A stretch of DNA of 64,000 nucleotides from NCBI RefSeq assembly GCF_033807575.1, contig NC_084717.1, positions 4,465,692 through 4,529,691 on the forward strand, read 5' to 3'. This document shows positions 12,269-24,700 of the stretch, piece by piece; the first letter of the stretch is position 1, and the number at the start of each line of letters is the position of its first letter. The DNA comes from Cydia pomonella (lineage: Eukaryota; Arthropoda; Insecta; Lepidoptera; Tortricidae). The translations under genes and the position numbers were made by a program. Below the pieces are notes generated by a model. That model worked only from the letters and a program-made list of their open reading frames with translations. It did no database searches and was not told the DNA's origin.

Positions 12269-13615
12269 ACTGGTATTTGAATTCTGGTTGTTACAAGCGG
12301 TTTAATAAGGGCTAATAATAGTATAACATTAGGAATTGTTCTTGAAAGTCAAATTGTTTGTTTCAAAATCTGACGGATCTATGTAATTTAATATTATCAA
12401 ATATTAAGTCGTGCGTATTATGGTTATGATTTAGTCAGCCGAAATGTTTGAAACGCTTTCGCGATTTCGGGGTTAGTCCCTTAAGTAACTAGAGGTTGTT
12501 TAACATGTAAAATTGATACTTAGGTAAGAGTAAATAACTTAAGAGTAATGCGTAATGATTTTCCGATGTACGCGCGTGGATACGTATTTTTCTTTGATAC
12601 TCGCTAACTATCAATCAAAAATACGAGTCAACATGCCAAGGACAATTTTGGTAATTTCACGATACTGACCAATTTTACCGCTCATGCTTACATTCGCCAA
12701 ATTGTAACAAAATGGCGATCAATTAACTAATTCCAATTTCAAAACGCTTTGAATCTGTTCTAAAGTAAAACTAGCCTCCATATAAAGCTCGTTCTCTAGT
12801 ATAGTATTCGAACGGTTTGAAACGTCGTAGTTTTGAGGGGGGGCTTTACCGATAGTTGCATATTGGACGCAATAATTGTCCGGCACCGCCGGGACTCCCG
12901 CTGTCAATTTGTCTCGGCTATGGTACATTTTGTAGACAACTACGGATACAATGGAGTTAGTAATGGTTTCAGTGGAGAAGTCATTTTACTTGTGATTTCC
13001 TTAGGAAGTATAGGTACCGCAAGCTTTATGAAAGGAGTAAAATGAAATATCTAGAGAGTTCTCAGATACATACAATCTAGGTAATTTTAAAGCACCATTT
13101 TGCCCTTCGTAAAAAACGTCAAGTGCTATTGGATAATTAGCTTGAACGTGAAATTTTTGGCAAGAGAATACGGAAACAATCGAACGTTTTTGAATATGAA
13201 ATATGCTCTTTACAAAGCTACAACTATGCGCTTACCATGAGATGGCAATCCCGTACTCGATAGACACGGCGTAAGCGATTTATTTGGAGAAATTGTATTG
13301 TACAGTGGCGGCCTCTAGCAGTGACCTAAGGAACTAAAATTTTAAACTTGTAGATATCATGAACCACACGTTTAACAAAGTGAAGTACAATAGAAAACAC
13401 AAATAATGTAAACAAATCAGTCAATTTTTGTTAGCATTTAACGTATAAACTAAATGTTTTACGACGGGTGTTTTCATGGAAATATTAATAATTAATATAT
13501 AGTTTTAACTAGTAATTGATATAATATAAATACAAATTATGGTATGGTCCACGAAAATTGCAAAATTACGAAGGAATGTAAATTGGTTTGTTTACATAAT
13601 TTGTCTTTTCTATTG
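12269..13615. other. intergenic stretch, nothing recognised
   Basis: Short open frames at 12719-12928 (minus) and 12833-13045 (plus) overlap and lack motifs. No repeat ends are visible. Confidence 0.4.
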
Positions 13616-13619
13616 ACCT

Positions 13620-13685
13620 TCACTTTATTTATTTATATAAACTTTATTGCACAACGAAAAATGTACAAATGTCAAACGTATCATA
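13620..13685 (+). repeat. fragment of a retroelement 3' tail (TTTATTGCACAA family)
   Basis: The words TTTATTTAT..AAACTTTATTGCACAA..GTACAAATG match the starts of the fuller copies at 17880-18030 and 61112-61240. The conserved GGCGGACTTAATGCC block is missing here. Confidence 0.55.
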
Positions 13686-14099
13686 AAGTCCGCTTTATGA
13701 TACGTTATGCAATGACAAGCCTGACGTCACACGAGACGTAGCCGTATCTTTTTAACTTTACCGAAACTATTGAGTAAGCGTGATAAACGGCAAATATTGT
13801 CAAAATTACCATCTTTAGGTGATTCTTGCGTTTGTTTACATTGGTTTTTTTTCATCACACTTGCTAAATTTTAAGCGAAATAATTCTTAAATACGGTGAC
13901 ATATCAAACTTTTGTGCCCCATTTTGTAATTTCTGGACAGGTGAGGCATCGAAGACACAGACCTATTTGGCATTTAGCCACGATTAAAAATTATGTAACA
14001 ATATTTTAACAAAATTATTAAATTATAAACGTCAGTATTTTAAAAGTAAGACTCGTTTATGCTACTTTGTATGAATAAGTGACATAATTAAATAAAAAA

Positions 14100-14215
14100 A
14101 GCTACAACTCCCTGGGGAATTATAGTTTTTTTTTTACAATCCATAACTCCCGCGGGAACAAAATAGGCCTTTGTCCTTAAGTACATGAAATAAGATCTTT
14201 TTCGAGTAAGTGTGA
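14100..14215 (-). repeat. interspersed repeat with CCCGCGGGAA core, copy 2
   Basis: This is the inverse-orientation partner of 6145-6235. It shares the TCCCGCGGGAACAAAATAGGC, GTCCTTAAGTACATG and AAATAAGATCTTTTTCGAG blocks. Confidence 0.6.
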
Positions 14216-15001
14216 TGAAAAAGTAGTTTCTTGTGTTTACTAGGGGTCTCTGTTAAAAAAATAGAAGTTTAGAAAATTAAATTGTCAAATAAGTTTAGTA
14301 TAATCATAATTATTAGATTTAGAAAAATTAAGTTGAGGTGATTCAATAAACTCTGATTTCTTACCAACACTACTGCTCGCTCCAAAATGTAGTAGCTCCA
14401 TTGCAATTTATAGCAGAACTCTGCGCTTGTCACTTCTACAGTATTAATAGGCCAAATTTGAATCAGTTTTGTTGCTCAGGCGTCTTGAATTGGAAGACGT
14501 CTTTGGTTCTATTCAAATCGTAATTGCTTTGAGAATGAACTGCAGTCACGCGAATCAATCTAAGTAGAATCGAAGTAAGATATTTGAGTGGGTGGCTTGG
14601 AATAAAATAAAGTAAAACATGTTTTTTGTAACTTGTTTTACCTAAAAGAGACCAAGTGTGATACCGTTAGTTTGCGCCTTACAAGCACGCAAATCAGTCA
14701 CATCTTCCCGCTAGTGTCTACCAATACTTATTATATACCCTTGTGCGATTTCTTGGACAAAGCTTCTAACGTCGCTTTAGACCAACAACGCCCAAACCAC
14801 CATTCAGGTTGATAGCCAGGGCTTTCATCTATGATGTTGACTATCATTCAGTTCAATTGTATTGTTAGATAGCCCTGGTTTTACTTTCCTGGGTTTTTTG
14901 ACTTATTTAGTAGTATTTATCGGTCTACCGCAAGTTCAATAGGTACAATACGCTCAAGGTTAGATGGGATAAGAGAAACACTCGCAGGGAATCCTCATAC
15001 T

Positions 15002-15132
15002 GAGGGCCTACCGCGAAAATCGAAATTCGTCAATTGCGGGCATTTTTCTCTGTCACTCTAATCACGTCTTAGTAAGAGTAAAAGAGAAAGATCCCCGCAA
15101 TTTACGAATTTCGGTTTTCGCGGTAGACCCTC
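15002..15132. mobile_element. MITE with GAGGGCCTACCGCGAAAA ends
   Basis: The left arm (GAGGGCCTACCGCGAAAATC, then GAAATTCGTCAATTGCGGG) pairs with the right arm ending GGTTTTCGCGGTAGACCCTC. About 38 bp per side match over a 131 bp element. A decayed relative may lie at 28157-28250 (GAGGATCTACCGCGAACACC). Confidence 0.8.
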
Positions 15133-15462
15133 TGTTTCTTCCCGAGCAATTTAAACTGTTTATCTTATAACCTTACCTTTTATATCGTTATTTAAGCGTT
15201 GGATTCGTAAAGGATTTGTTTTATTTTTCACATAGGTTACCTTCGCAAGTTTATCAACTAAAGAGGTTAAAAACTTTGTAAAAAGAGGGGTACTATAGTA
15301 ACGAAAACCAAAAACAAACAAGTCCAACTTACCTTTCTCAACAGCACGATCCGTTATCGTCCAGCGAACTTCGGTTACTTATCTCGACAATTTAAAGGTT
15401 GTTTCCGTTCTCCACTCCATTTATAAACTTTAACTTTGGACATATTCTATTATCTATTATTT

Positions 15463-15740
15463 TCGAAGCGCCTCGTGGAGGCAACGGGTGACAAGAGGGC
15501 CGGCTCTTACCTCGCACAACGCATTGGCATTGCTGTCCAGCGCGGCAATGCCGCCAGCCTTCTAGGCACCTTGCCACAAGGCAACGAGCTGGAGCCGATT
15601 TTTCATTTATAACTTTAGTTGTAGTTTTAGTTTTTAATCTTTTTCCTTTTTAGCTTTATGTAGTTTTGTTTAAGGTAGGTATATTTTAATGTAGTTTTTA
15701 TTTTTTATTTTTCAATAATAAAGAATATTCTATTATATCC
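15463..15740 (+). pseudogene. C-terminal coding tail and 3' UTR of an unidentified mobile element
   Basis: Frame 15463-15612 reads KRLVEATGDKRAG, SYLAQRIGIAVQRGNAA, SLLGTLPQGNELEPIFHL and a TAA. It is GC-rich inside AT-rich DNA and is followed by a T-rich 3' UTR and AATAAAG at about 15717. A related peptide (LFLAQRLSIAVQRGNAA) ends the frame at 51043-51246 on the other strand. Two dispersed copies of one protein end suggest a retroelement. I do not recognise the family with certainty. Confidence 0.6.
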
Positions 15741-16303
15741 CTTTCTTTGTTTCCACTTCCCTGTGTTGTAGCTGGGATTAGGGTAAAATATGTCGCGTTA
15801 AACTTAGTTTGTTAACTGTTCTTGAATTGCAAAAGACATTGTTTGAAGCAATTAGGCGTGTACAGAAATAATGAAAAGTTTGTCCCTTATTATAAATGGT
15901 AAATACATTTTAGATATGTACGAGTATATATTATTATTCGTAGATTGTTACCTATGAGATGCATCATGATAGGTACAGTCAGCATCAATAGTAGCTGATG
16001 AAACAACGCGCCAAAAGTATTTGATATTCCGGATAACTTTTCTAAATATAGATAAATCTCTAAAATTTACATCCAAAAGTATATCTTTTAGCGTCTTCAT
16101 TGTTCTACATATAGAACTACCACATTTTGTTAAGCTATTCCAGAATGGTAGATACTTTTGAAACCTTGTTTGATCCGCTACTTTTGATGCTGACTGTACT
16201 AACTTCAGTGCTTCAATCTTCAATTTGGCATCAATATAATTTTATGAGTATTATAAGTAACGTGTTATCGTCATTCAAACTACTTATCGGGAACAGTTAT
16301 TTA

Positions 16304-16414
16304 CGATACAAGTGCGAAAAATAGGAAATTCGTAACGAGTGGCGATAAATTAAAACACGACCGAAGGGAGTTAAATCGACTCTAGTTGCGAATTACCTAT
16401 TCGCACATGTATCG
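16304..16414. mobile_element. short inverted-repeat element (CGATACAAGTGCGAA ends)
   Basis: CGATACAAGTGCGAAAAATA at the left pairs with TACCTATTCGCACATGTATCG at the right, and AAATTCGTAACGAG pairs with AGTTGCGAATT. No coding capacity is seen. It resembles a very common lepidopteran repeat (from memory). Confidence 0.7.
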
Positions 16415-16482
16415 TACAACGTTTTACAGTATTTAAATTTTAATTATATTATATTTACAAATGTACGAGTATATAAATGTAT

Positions 16483-16530
16483 ATTTTGACGACCGGTCTG
16501 CCCTAGTGGGTAGTGACCCTAGTGACTTTA
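16483..16530 (+). mobile_element. head fragment of SINE family B
   Basis: TTTTGACGACCGGTCTGCCC and TAGTGGGTAGTGACCCT match the head of the full copy at 56140-56408. The remaining body is absent. Confidence 0.6.
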
Positions 16531-17295
16531 AATTTTCGACATAGTTACATAATTTGCTAATTTACGCACTAGTGCGGAAAAGTAGCACCATATTTACTGT
16601 AAAAAATATATACTCGCCAAACAAAAACACTAGAAAGTGGCGTATAATTTCGAAAAGGGACTCTCATTACAAAGTTATAATTATGAGTAATTTCTAAATG
16701 ATTTTCGGGATTAGGTAAGGAGCTATCAAATGCAAATTGCTACAAACGTGGGAACGTACGGTTTACTCTACCTAGAAAATTACAACTGCCTATTCCGTAA
16801 ATTATAACTACTTTATAATTGCCTATGCTTAAACGCTTAAAACATAAATTTGCTTCCTTGAAACATCCCCTTTGCCTATATACAGCAGTCCACCGAAAAT
16901 AGGATCACATTTAAATTTTCAGTCGAACAGAAAATAAAACGGTGGTGCGGCCGTCTATCACAGGATTAGGTAAATGGTTCGGGAGCTTCGCACACACATA
17001 CATACACTCAGGCTGATTTAGGAATTGGACATGTAACTAGGGCGCCGTTAAAAACTGGGTGCATGGGGCTAAGTGCAGTTGCACTTAGTTCTGGAAAGCT
17101 TTACGATGGAGGTTTCAGATTGTGACCTTATTTTAAGTGGAAATTATATTTTTGCCACGGAAAATAGTCAATTTGGTTAATGCATTATTATCGTTATATG
17201 TGTTATAACACCCATGACAGTCGTAGCCAAGATGACAATCTTTTATCGACAAATGTCCATCGAGAAGCAAAAATATATCGAGATTATTTTAATAG

Positions 17296-17676
17296 ATAAA
17301 TAAATATTATAGGACATTATTACACAAATTGACTAAGTCCCACAGCAAGCTCAATAAATGCTTGTGTGGTAGTTACATAGACAACGATATATATAATATA
17401 AATAAATAAATATAGTAAGACATTATTACACAAATTCACTAAGTCCCACAGTAAGCTCTATAAGGCTTGTGTTGAGGGTACTTAAACAACGATATATATA
17501 ATATATAAATATTTATAAATACTCGTACTTAAATACATAGAAAACACCCATGACTCAGGAACAAATATCCATGCTCATCACACGAATAAATGCTCTTACC
17601 AGGATTTGAACCCGGGACCCTCAGCTTTATAGGCAGGGTCACTACCCACTAGGCCAGACCGGTCGTCAAAACATAC
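17296..17676 (-). mobile_element. tRNA-derived SINE, family B, with a duplicated tail
   Basis: On the minus strand the head GACCGGTCTGGCCTAGTGGG is followed by a tRNA-like B box (GGTTCAAATCC) and the block AAGAGCATTTATTCGTG. The tail block (CTTACTGTGGGACTTAGTGA) occurs twice, at about 17325-17400 and 17425-17500. A full copy on the plus strand is at 56140-56408, with others at 49936-50175 and 28705-28785. Confidence 0.8.
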
Positions 17677-17879
17677 ATTCATATATATTTGTAATATATT
17701 TATGTACATTATTTTAAGTTTGGCATGATTATAAAGTTACTAATGGCGTAAACGCGTTACTGGCCTGAATTAGCTATGAATCGTTTGTCTTTATTTGTCA
17801 TTTTGACTTATGTATTTGTAAGAAAGGGATAACATATAATTTAACTAAATCAGGCCCGTAAAGTTTTATGAATAAGGGG

Positions 17880-18030
17880 GTAACACTTTATTATTATTAT
17901 TATTTTAAACTTTATTGCACATAAAAAAGAGTACAACAGGCGGACTTAATGCCAATAGGCATTCTCTACCAGTCAACCATAAGGCAAAACAGAGAAACTT
18001 CAAGGTGGGTGCAGTGAGAACACTTTACAA
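17880..18030 (+). repeat. retroelement 3' tail (GGCGGACTTAATGCC family)
   Basis: TTTATTGCACATAAAAAAGA, GGCGGACTTAATGCC, GGCATTCTCTACCAGTCAACC and GGTGGGTGCAGTG occur in the same order at 61112-61240 and, reversed, at 38285-38345. It looks like the 3' end of a non-LTR element; no coding part is attached. Confidence 0.65.
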
Positions 18031-18432
18031 TACCTGTAACCGCATTTTTATATAAAACAGAAAGATCAGCTTAAACCCCTTTGTTGGCTCCTGCCTAAAT
18101 AACTTGTAAATAAAAAAAAACTATCATAGCTCGTTCTTTGAAATGGGTGTAGGTATTAAAGGGGGTTTTCAGAATAAAATGGACTCATTTTGCCGTAATT
18201 AACCATACAAAATTTATAAGTTAGTTTTGTAATACATGTATGTACGATTAAAAGTGGGACCCTTTTTTTTAGGGTTCCATATTTATTGTTTAAATCCATA
18301 GTGCTCGTGATTCTGAGTAGAAACAACCCAAAATTTGTTTTTTTTCTGAAACTGCCCTAAAGACAATGCCAATGTAGACAATGTTGGTTGACACGATTTA
18401 CTTCATATTTTCTCTTTTAGGTACCTTAGTAC

Positions 18433-18790
18433 CTGGGCGACCGAGCTTTGCTCGGTTATAACTATAAAAATTAAAAAATAAACTTGAACATATAAAAAAA
18501 AACATAAGTTAGTCACCGGGCGAGATTCGAACCCGTAACACTCGTTTAGCAGTCCGCGTTATAACCCGCTGGACCAGACGGACAGTGGCCGGTAACACGA
18601 AATTAGCGACCATATTCTACGTCGAAAGAAAAACGCATGAAAACTCGAAAACACACGTTTTCCCAAACATAAGACTAATCTACATAGATTTTATACCCCC
18701 AAAAACCCCAATATACCAAATTTCAGCGAAATCGTTAGAGCCGTTTCCGAGATCACAGAAATATTAATCACAAAAATAAGGTATAACATT
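18433..18790 (-). mobile_element. composite repeat with a tRNA-like promoter region
   Basis: On the minus strand, 18510-18590 contains an A box-like TGGTCCAGCGGG and a B box (GGGTTCGAATCTC), followed by AACCGAGCAAAGCTCGGTCG near 18433-18460. The part at 18590-18770 holds the phrase CAAATTTCAGCGAAATCGTT, widespread in Lepidoptera. The arms do not give a valid tRNA cloverleaf, so I treat it as a SINE or LINE-SINE composite. Confidence 0.55.
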
Positions 18791-18802
18791 TAAAAAGGTT
18801 TT

Positions 18803-18812
18803 TTTATTTATT
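18803..18812 (-). terminator. possible polyadenylation signals of the FAS-like gene
   Basis: Two overlapping AATAAA hexamers are read on the minus strand about 175 nt after the stop codon at 18984. The distance is reasonable for a 3' UTR, but such hexamers are common in AT-rich DNA, so this is only a candidate. Confidence 0.35.
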
Positions 18813-18983
18813 TTACTCTGTATATTTTCAAAATGTTCCTAATATATTTTTTGATATTTTATATTTATAAACTGAGTGTGCTTTCGGTTCAAATGAAGGA
18901 AGTTAAATTAAATAACTCAAACACGTATGTAAACCTCAAAAATTTAATACTACCTTAAATAAGTGGCCGAACATAAATAAATA

Positions 18984-20595
18984 TTAAAACATTTTGAATA
19001 ATTCCGTCAAATACGTCTCACAGAGATTCTTGCTCTTGAACTCCTCAATCAATTTCGGTTCAAAAAGCTTGTTGATGATATTGGCGACTCTACTGTCATG
19101 CGGTGCCAATGCGTGGTCTGACGCTAGATGGAATATCTTAACCGGCTGCTTAGTATATTTCGACAAATTGTAATCATCAGGTAGCTTTTGGCAATTCGGG
19201 TGAGGTATGGCCTTCATGAGAATTAATTCTGATTCCAGTTTGAAGCTCGGTTCATAAGTTCTAGCTGTTTGAATTCTGTTATAAGCAGACTCGAGGACTG
19301 AGCGTGTGTATTGGTTAGAGTAGTGGACTAGGCCTCTAAGTTTCTTCAAGCATAGATCGATCTTTTCCGACCAGGACTCTGCTTTGGCCAAATCTTTTAC
19401 GAGATCTTCGTCTTCTCTGCCCGCCATGAGCCGGTACATGTGTTGTACGATGGTGTCCTGTAGTTTGGTGTCCGATAGGTTGCCGAGATAAGCGTTAAGT
19501 TGTGATCTTAATGCGTCCGGGCTGCTGTCTAAGCAGTATACGACACCTACGTAACCTGGAAAAATTGATGATGTTAGTATACAGAGGTTGTATGGCTTAA
19601 CACATGTTTTCAACCAGCTAGAATTTAGTCGTCGACGTTGAGTGACGTCGTCGTAGATTATAATGAACTAAAGTTATCTTTAGTTTCGCCATCCAGACGT
19701 TGTTATATAAAACCGCATCGTTCACGGAGCAAAACATGACAGAAACGCAACACTACAGATACGTCACATGCGTATCCGCTGCGTCTTGACGAACTTGTTC
19801 TGATATAGTCAGCCCTTTGACCCTTTGACACACTCACTGCTAGCGACTCGCTCAGGGGTTTCTGTGTTAGTAAGCGCCATTCGCTATAAAGCGAAAAAAA
19901 GGCGTAATAGGCCAAAAACGTAGGCAGTGAATGCGTTGAAGTAGCTGATTTATCTCTTTTTTTTAGAGACTGTTAATATTTATATACGCAAAAAATGCAC
20001 CTAGTTTTCTAATAAGTTATGACAACAAATTAAATTGAAATTCTTACCTTCTTTTTCAATTAACGCCGCTAATTCTAAAGCTACGTTTACGCCGAACGAA
20101 TAACCGAACAGGTAGAACTTCGACTTGAGCTCGAATCGGTTTTTCATAAACTGGGAAAATTAAAATATCAATTAAGAACAAAGAAACTTAAATATTTCCA
20201 ATTTGTTAATCAAAGCAGAATCGCTGCGGGCATTTGAACTACAGTCAACATGAAAGGAAAATATTTGCTTGGAAAACTTTTTGGTTTGAAGAAATTTAGC
20301 TGATTCCGGCTTTTTCGGTGGAAATCTTTAGAGCGTAAATATCTGAATATTTTTAAGCTCTCTCACTTAACTGTTTTTATCATAAAAATATTTTTGCACA
20401 GCAATTTTACTTGAATTTAAAACATCGTGTGATAGACCTATAAGTAGATAGATAGGAAATATTGCCATATTTTTTAAATAATACTTGCTGTAAGTTATTG
20501 GCTTTAAGTAAACGACGCAGTAGTTCTGTCTAATGCTTTTTAGGGTTCCGTAGCCAAATGGCATAAAATGGAACCCTTATAGTTTCGCCATGTCC

Positions 20596-20642
<47 letters not shown>

Positions 20643-21702
20643 CGAGGCTTTGCTCCGTGGTCGTTAGTGCTAGAAAGCTGAAATTTGGCATGGATATATA
20701 AATCAATAAAGCCGACAAAGTCGTACAATAAAATCTAAAAATTTAATTTTTTTTAGGGTGCCTCCCCTACACGTAAAGTGGGGGTGAAATTTTTTTTTCG
20801 CTTCAACCCTAGAGTGTAGGGTATCGTTGGAAAGGTCTTTCAAAACTAATAGGGGTTTTCAATAAACATTTTTTGATAAAGTGAATATATTCGGAGATAA
20901 TCGCGCCGAAAGAAAAAAAAAATGTGTCCCCCCCCCCCTCTAACTTTTGAACCATAGGTCCAAAAAATATGAAAAAAATCGTGGAAGTAGAGCTTAAGAA
21001 AGACATTAAATGAAAACTATAGCGGACATGATCAGTTTAGCTGTTTTTGAGTTATCGCAAAAAGTTTTCCCTTCATAGTAAAAAGACTTACTTTAATTAG
21101 GTACTGATTATGCAAATTTGTTTAACTTCGGGTGAAAGGTACCGTTTCATCCCTTGGTTAACAATTAACTATACTTTAAGCTCCAGTTTAGCTTATTGTG
21201 ACGGAAGAGTAACTACGGAACCCTACACTGAGCGTGGCCCGACATGCTCTTGGCCGGTTATTGTTATTATGGATCTTACACACCTTCGTTTCAGACAACA
21301 TGACAACAATTAAGCGTGCGGCACCCAGGAAACCAGATATCACAGATTTGAACTCCGGCACGCACCAATGAGATTTTGGGAACTTCATTTGATGTTTAAG
21401 TGCTAGTTGGTTTCTGGTGAAGGAAAACATAGTGAGAAAACCAGACAAATTCCAATAAGTCTATGATTCCCCTCTGGGGTGGGAAGTCGTTTGCTCTTTT
21501 CTATCTGGCCTCTCCACATACCTACCTTCATAATATTTAGTGCCATCTGTTGCACATTGTCGTTGGTTAGATCAGGGCCCAGTTGCAGCACCTGAACCTG
21601 CATCTTCAGTCTTTGGCATATTGGCAGTAGCATCTCGTGGTGACCTTCGAAGCCTGGTATCATCATCAGATATGTAGCTTTTGGATCCAACTCTTCCTCC
21701 TT
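18984..21702 (-). CDS. FAS-like: thioesterase domain (exons 35-37)
   Basis: Exons 21702-21526, 20150-20048 and 19555-18984 encode residues 1905-2187, an alpha/beta hydrolase that releases the fatty acid from ACP in the family. The oxyanion strand reads MMIPGFEGHH, the nucleophile elbow LFGYSFG (Ser 1981), the acid VYCLDSSPDA (Asp 2007) and the base LASDHALAP (His 2145). The full triad is present, so hydrolase activity is possible even though upstream steps look lost. The last exon of 572 nt holds the lid helices and the stop codon. Confidence 0.9.
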
Positions 21703-24700
21703 CTAAAATTTTAAATTTGGTTATGATTTTATAACTATAATAATTAACATCAAAGAAGTCAATCCTTAAAAACATTGTTAAAATTCAAACTTTCTCGTGG
21801 CAATACCAATGTCTGATTAAATTGATCTAGTTATATGTTATTTTTTTCTTATTATTATTTAATTGAGCACTTGTACCGGTCTTTTTCTAACTGCATTAAT
21901 TGGAGAGAGATGGGTAGCCTATCTCATCCGCAAGATAATGTCGCGATGCATTCTTGCTGAGCCTACTGGACATATCAAAATGTTTACAATATTTTTTTTT
22001 GGATTTTTTAAAAAAAAAAAAAAAAAAACATTTATTCTGGTAAAAAAACCCTGATTTTACAATTTTGTTTTTTTTTTCTGTCAAACTGTAAGACAGTTTG
22101 TTGGTTTGATGATACTGAATTTATATCTTTTAGTAGATTCTCCTTCGTTTATTTTTAATTTTTTTACTATTATTTAGGTACTATCCCTACTTCAACTTAC
22201 CTCTGCCGCGTTAGCTACTTTAGTGGGCATATTGACCATAGGCTCAGTTGCCATACATTCATCCCCATCAATGAACGTGTAGAAAGCGCCCAAACCACTG
22301 TCGAAGTTCGTTCTATACATGTTCAGGTTGTTGCCTAATGTTTTGATACTGAAATAGTAATTTTTTTAATATTAGGTGCAGTCTTTGATAGTCCTTGATC
22401 ACGTTTAGTTTAGGGTTTTTAATATGCAAGAGAGAAAAATCTACAGTGTATTAAAATCAATATCAATGAAAACACTGTATGTTTTTTATACACACTGATA
22501 TTGCTCTTCACTACACGTCAATGTGAGAATATTAAAATACTTACTGACAATAATTTTAACAAAATAGTCGAATATTATTCAAAACAAAGGCTTACTCATA
22601 TTCCTAACAAAATTCCCATCCAGAAGTAAGCAAGAGACTTAGTTTTTGTAGGTAGGAAAAAAATTAGAAACTTGTAAAGTCGATGTTTCCTCTGCTCTCG
22701 CCCGCTTTTGTATCTTATTTTTCAGTTGTATGTATGTATGTATGTAATCATTGTGTTAAGAAAATTGTTTAAGGTAGAAACACAACTTTCAATAAACAAA
22801 GTAATCTCTATGACATTTTCTACAATCCTTCATGTGTAAATGAAATTGCTTTTATTATGCAAGAGTGTCATTTACCTGGAAATAGTCATTTTCCTCAGAT
22901 TGTCAACAGCGATAAATAAGTCGTACGATTCGTTTATAACTAAACGAATTTCTTCCAAGTTGTTATTGGATAAACTAAGATTATTTAAGGTCAGTTTCTC
23001 ATCGATATCTTCGATTCGGCGGACTCCTGTAAATATACGAAAGATATTAGAATTAGTAATAAATCATATATACCTACTTGATATATCTATACTTATTATT
23101 AAAAAATAGCTGTATCGTTTCAGAAAGAAACATTAAAAAAAGAATGTTCAATTTGTTATACCTTAAGACTTTGAAACAATATTATGCTTATTAAAATACC
23201 TCTTATAATATACATTTTACAAACATGTATGCGATAAGACGTTAAACAAAAAAAAATCGTTTTGATACCTACTTATTGAACATCGCTCTCTGTGTACATA
23301 CAAAGTGAAATTTTCAAAACTTGAAGGCACGAAGACGAGAAAGAATTGATTTTTCTCTGTTTTCCTCGTTTAATAAGTTGCAATTGCAATACACCTCAGA
23401 ATAATTTAAACTTGTGTGTACTTACCTAAAACCTTTTCTATTTTCTGCAAAAAGTCACCATGTACGCGCTTCTTTAAATTGAACGTCACAACATTGCTGT
23501 ATTTCAGTTTCAAACTCGTTTCTAGCGCTTTGAACACTGCCGACACGGGTAGCGGCTTTGTCTTAGAGTTCTCTGTGTTTTGGTCAAACTAAAAAAAGAA
23601 ACGTAACTTTCTGTACTGTCTACAATTTCGTTACGTCTATTGTTTCAGAGTCAGTAGCATGAAAGTTGAATCAAGTCTTTTTACACAAAGGACATTCGAA
23701 TGAATTTATATAAACATATAGATAAATTATTTGTAAAAATGTGTTAAAATTGTATTATTATTATAAAACTGAAAGAAAAATCAATAATACACTATTTTTA
23801 TTTTACTGGCCATAAAGCGGTAGCTGAACAAACTTTAAAGATTGATAAAATGAAATAATTATTAAATAATTGTCCTCACCACTTTTATTGAGTCAACATG
23901 CAGTGCCAGTGCCGGTAATCCGATCTCATTCCTCGATTGACAGATCTTGTCCACTACCGATGAAGTAAATTCGTCAGTCACACTTTCTGATGAACGAATT
24001 AGCATTGCAAAATATCTGAAATGTAAAATAAATAGGTATTTAAAATCACTATCATCATGGAATACATTATATACTCTAAAATGTACTAATAAGACTATTG
24101 TGCAAAATCAGTTTATAAACAAAACTAAGACATTTTAATAATGTCGTTACTTAAAATTATTAATAAATACATCTGACCTTAATTTGTTACAAAGATTCCT
24201 CGACACCAAATCAAGATTATTAACAACCAGACTCCTATTGTTGAACTTGTCAACAAAGCCCCGCTGCTCTAAAGTTTTCTCGATCGCATCCGGATCTTGA
24301 ACGATGAAGAGACCTTCTATTGGACCTAATTTGGCTGCCTCCTTTAGTAAATTTGCGCAGCCTTTCTCCGTTTGAAGATTCTCAGAACATAGTGTAACTG
24401 ATACACCGGCGTTTTGCCATTTCCTGTAAATTAATTCTCGTATAATAAACAAAAGGGACAAATAGTACAAGAAATTATTGTGAAAATAAAGTAGATATAT
24501 TTCATGATGCTTAATCCATCCATTTTAATACATATTAGGTTATTTTTATTTATTTATTTATATGAGCCTAGAGTGTCCCACTGCTGGGCAAAGGCCTCTC
24601 TCCTCCTTTTCCACGTATCCCGGTCTTGACCTGTCTCCCACCAGTTCCTGTCGAAGGCGTCAAGGTCATCGCGCCAACGCCGTCGAGGTTTACCGCTACC

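Noticed and set aside
18510..18590. Minus-strand tRNA gene with GGGTTCGAATCTC
   Set aside because: The acceptor stem does not pair and the sequence is embedded in a longer dispersed repeat.
20530..20728. Two overlapping minus-strand frames rich in TDRQ
   Set aside because: They are translations of the GTCT microsatellite inside a repeat element.
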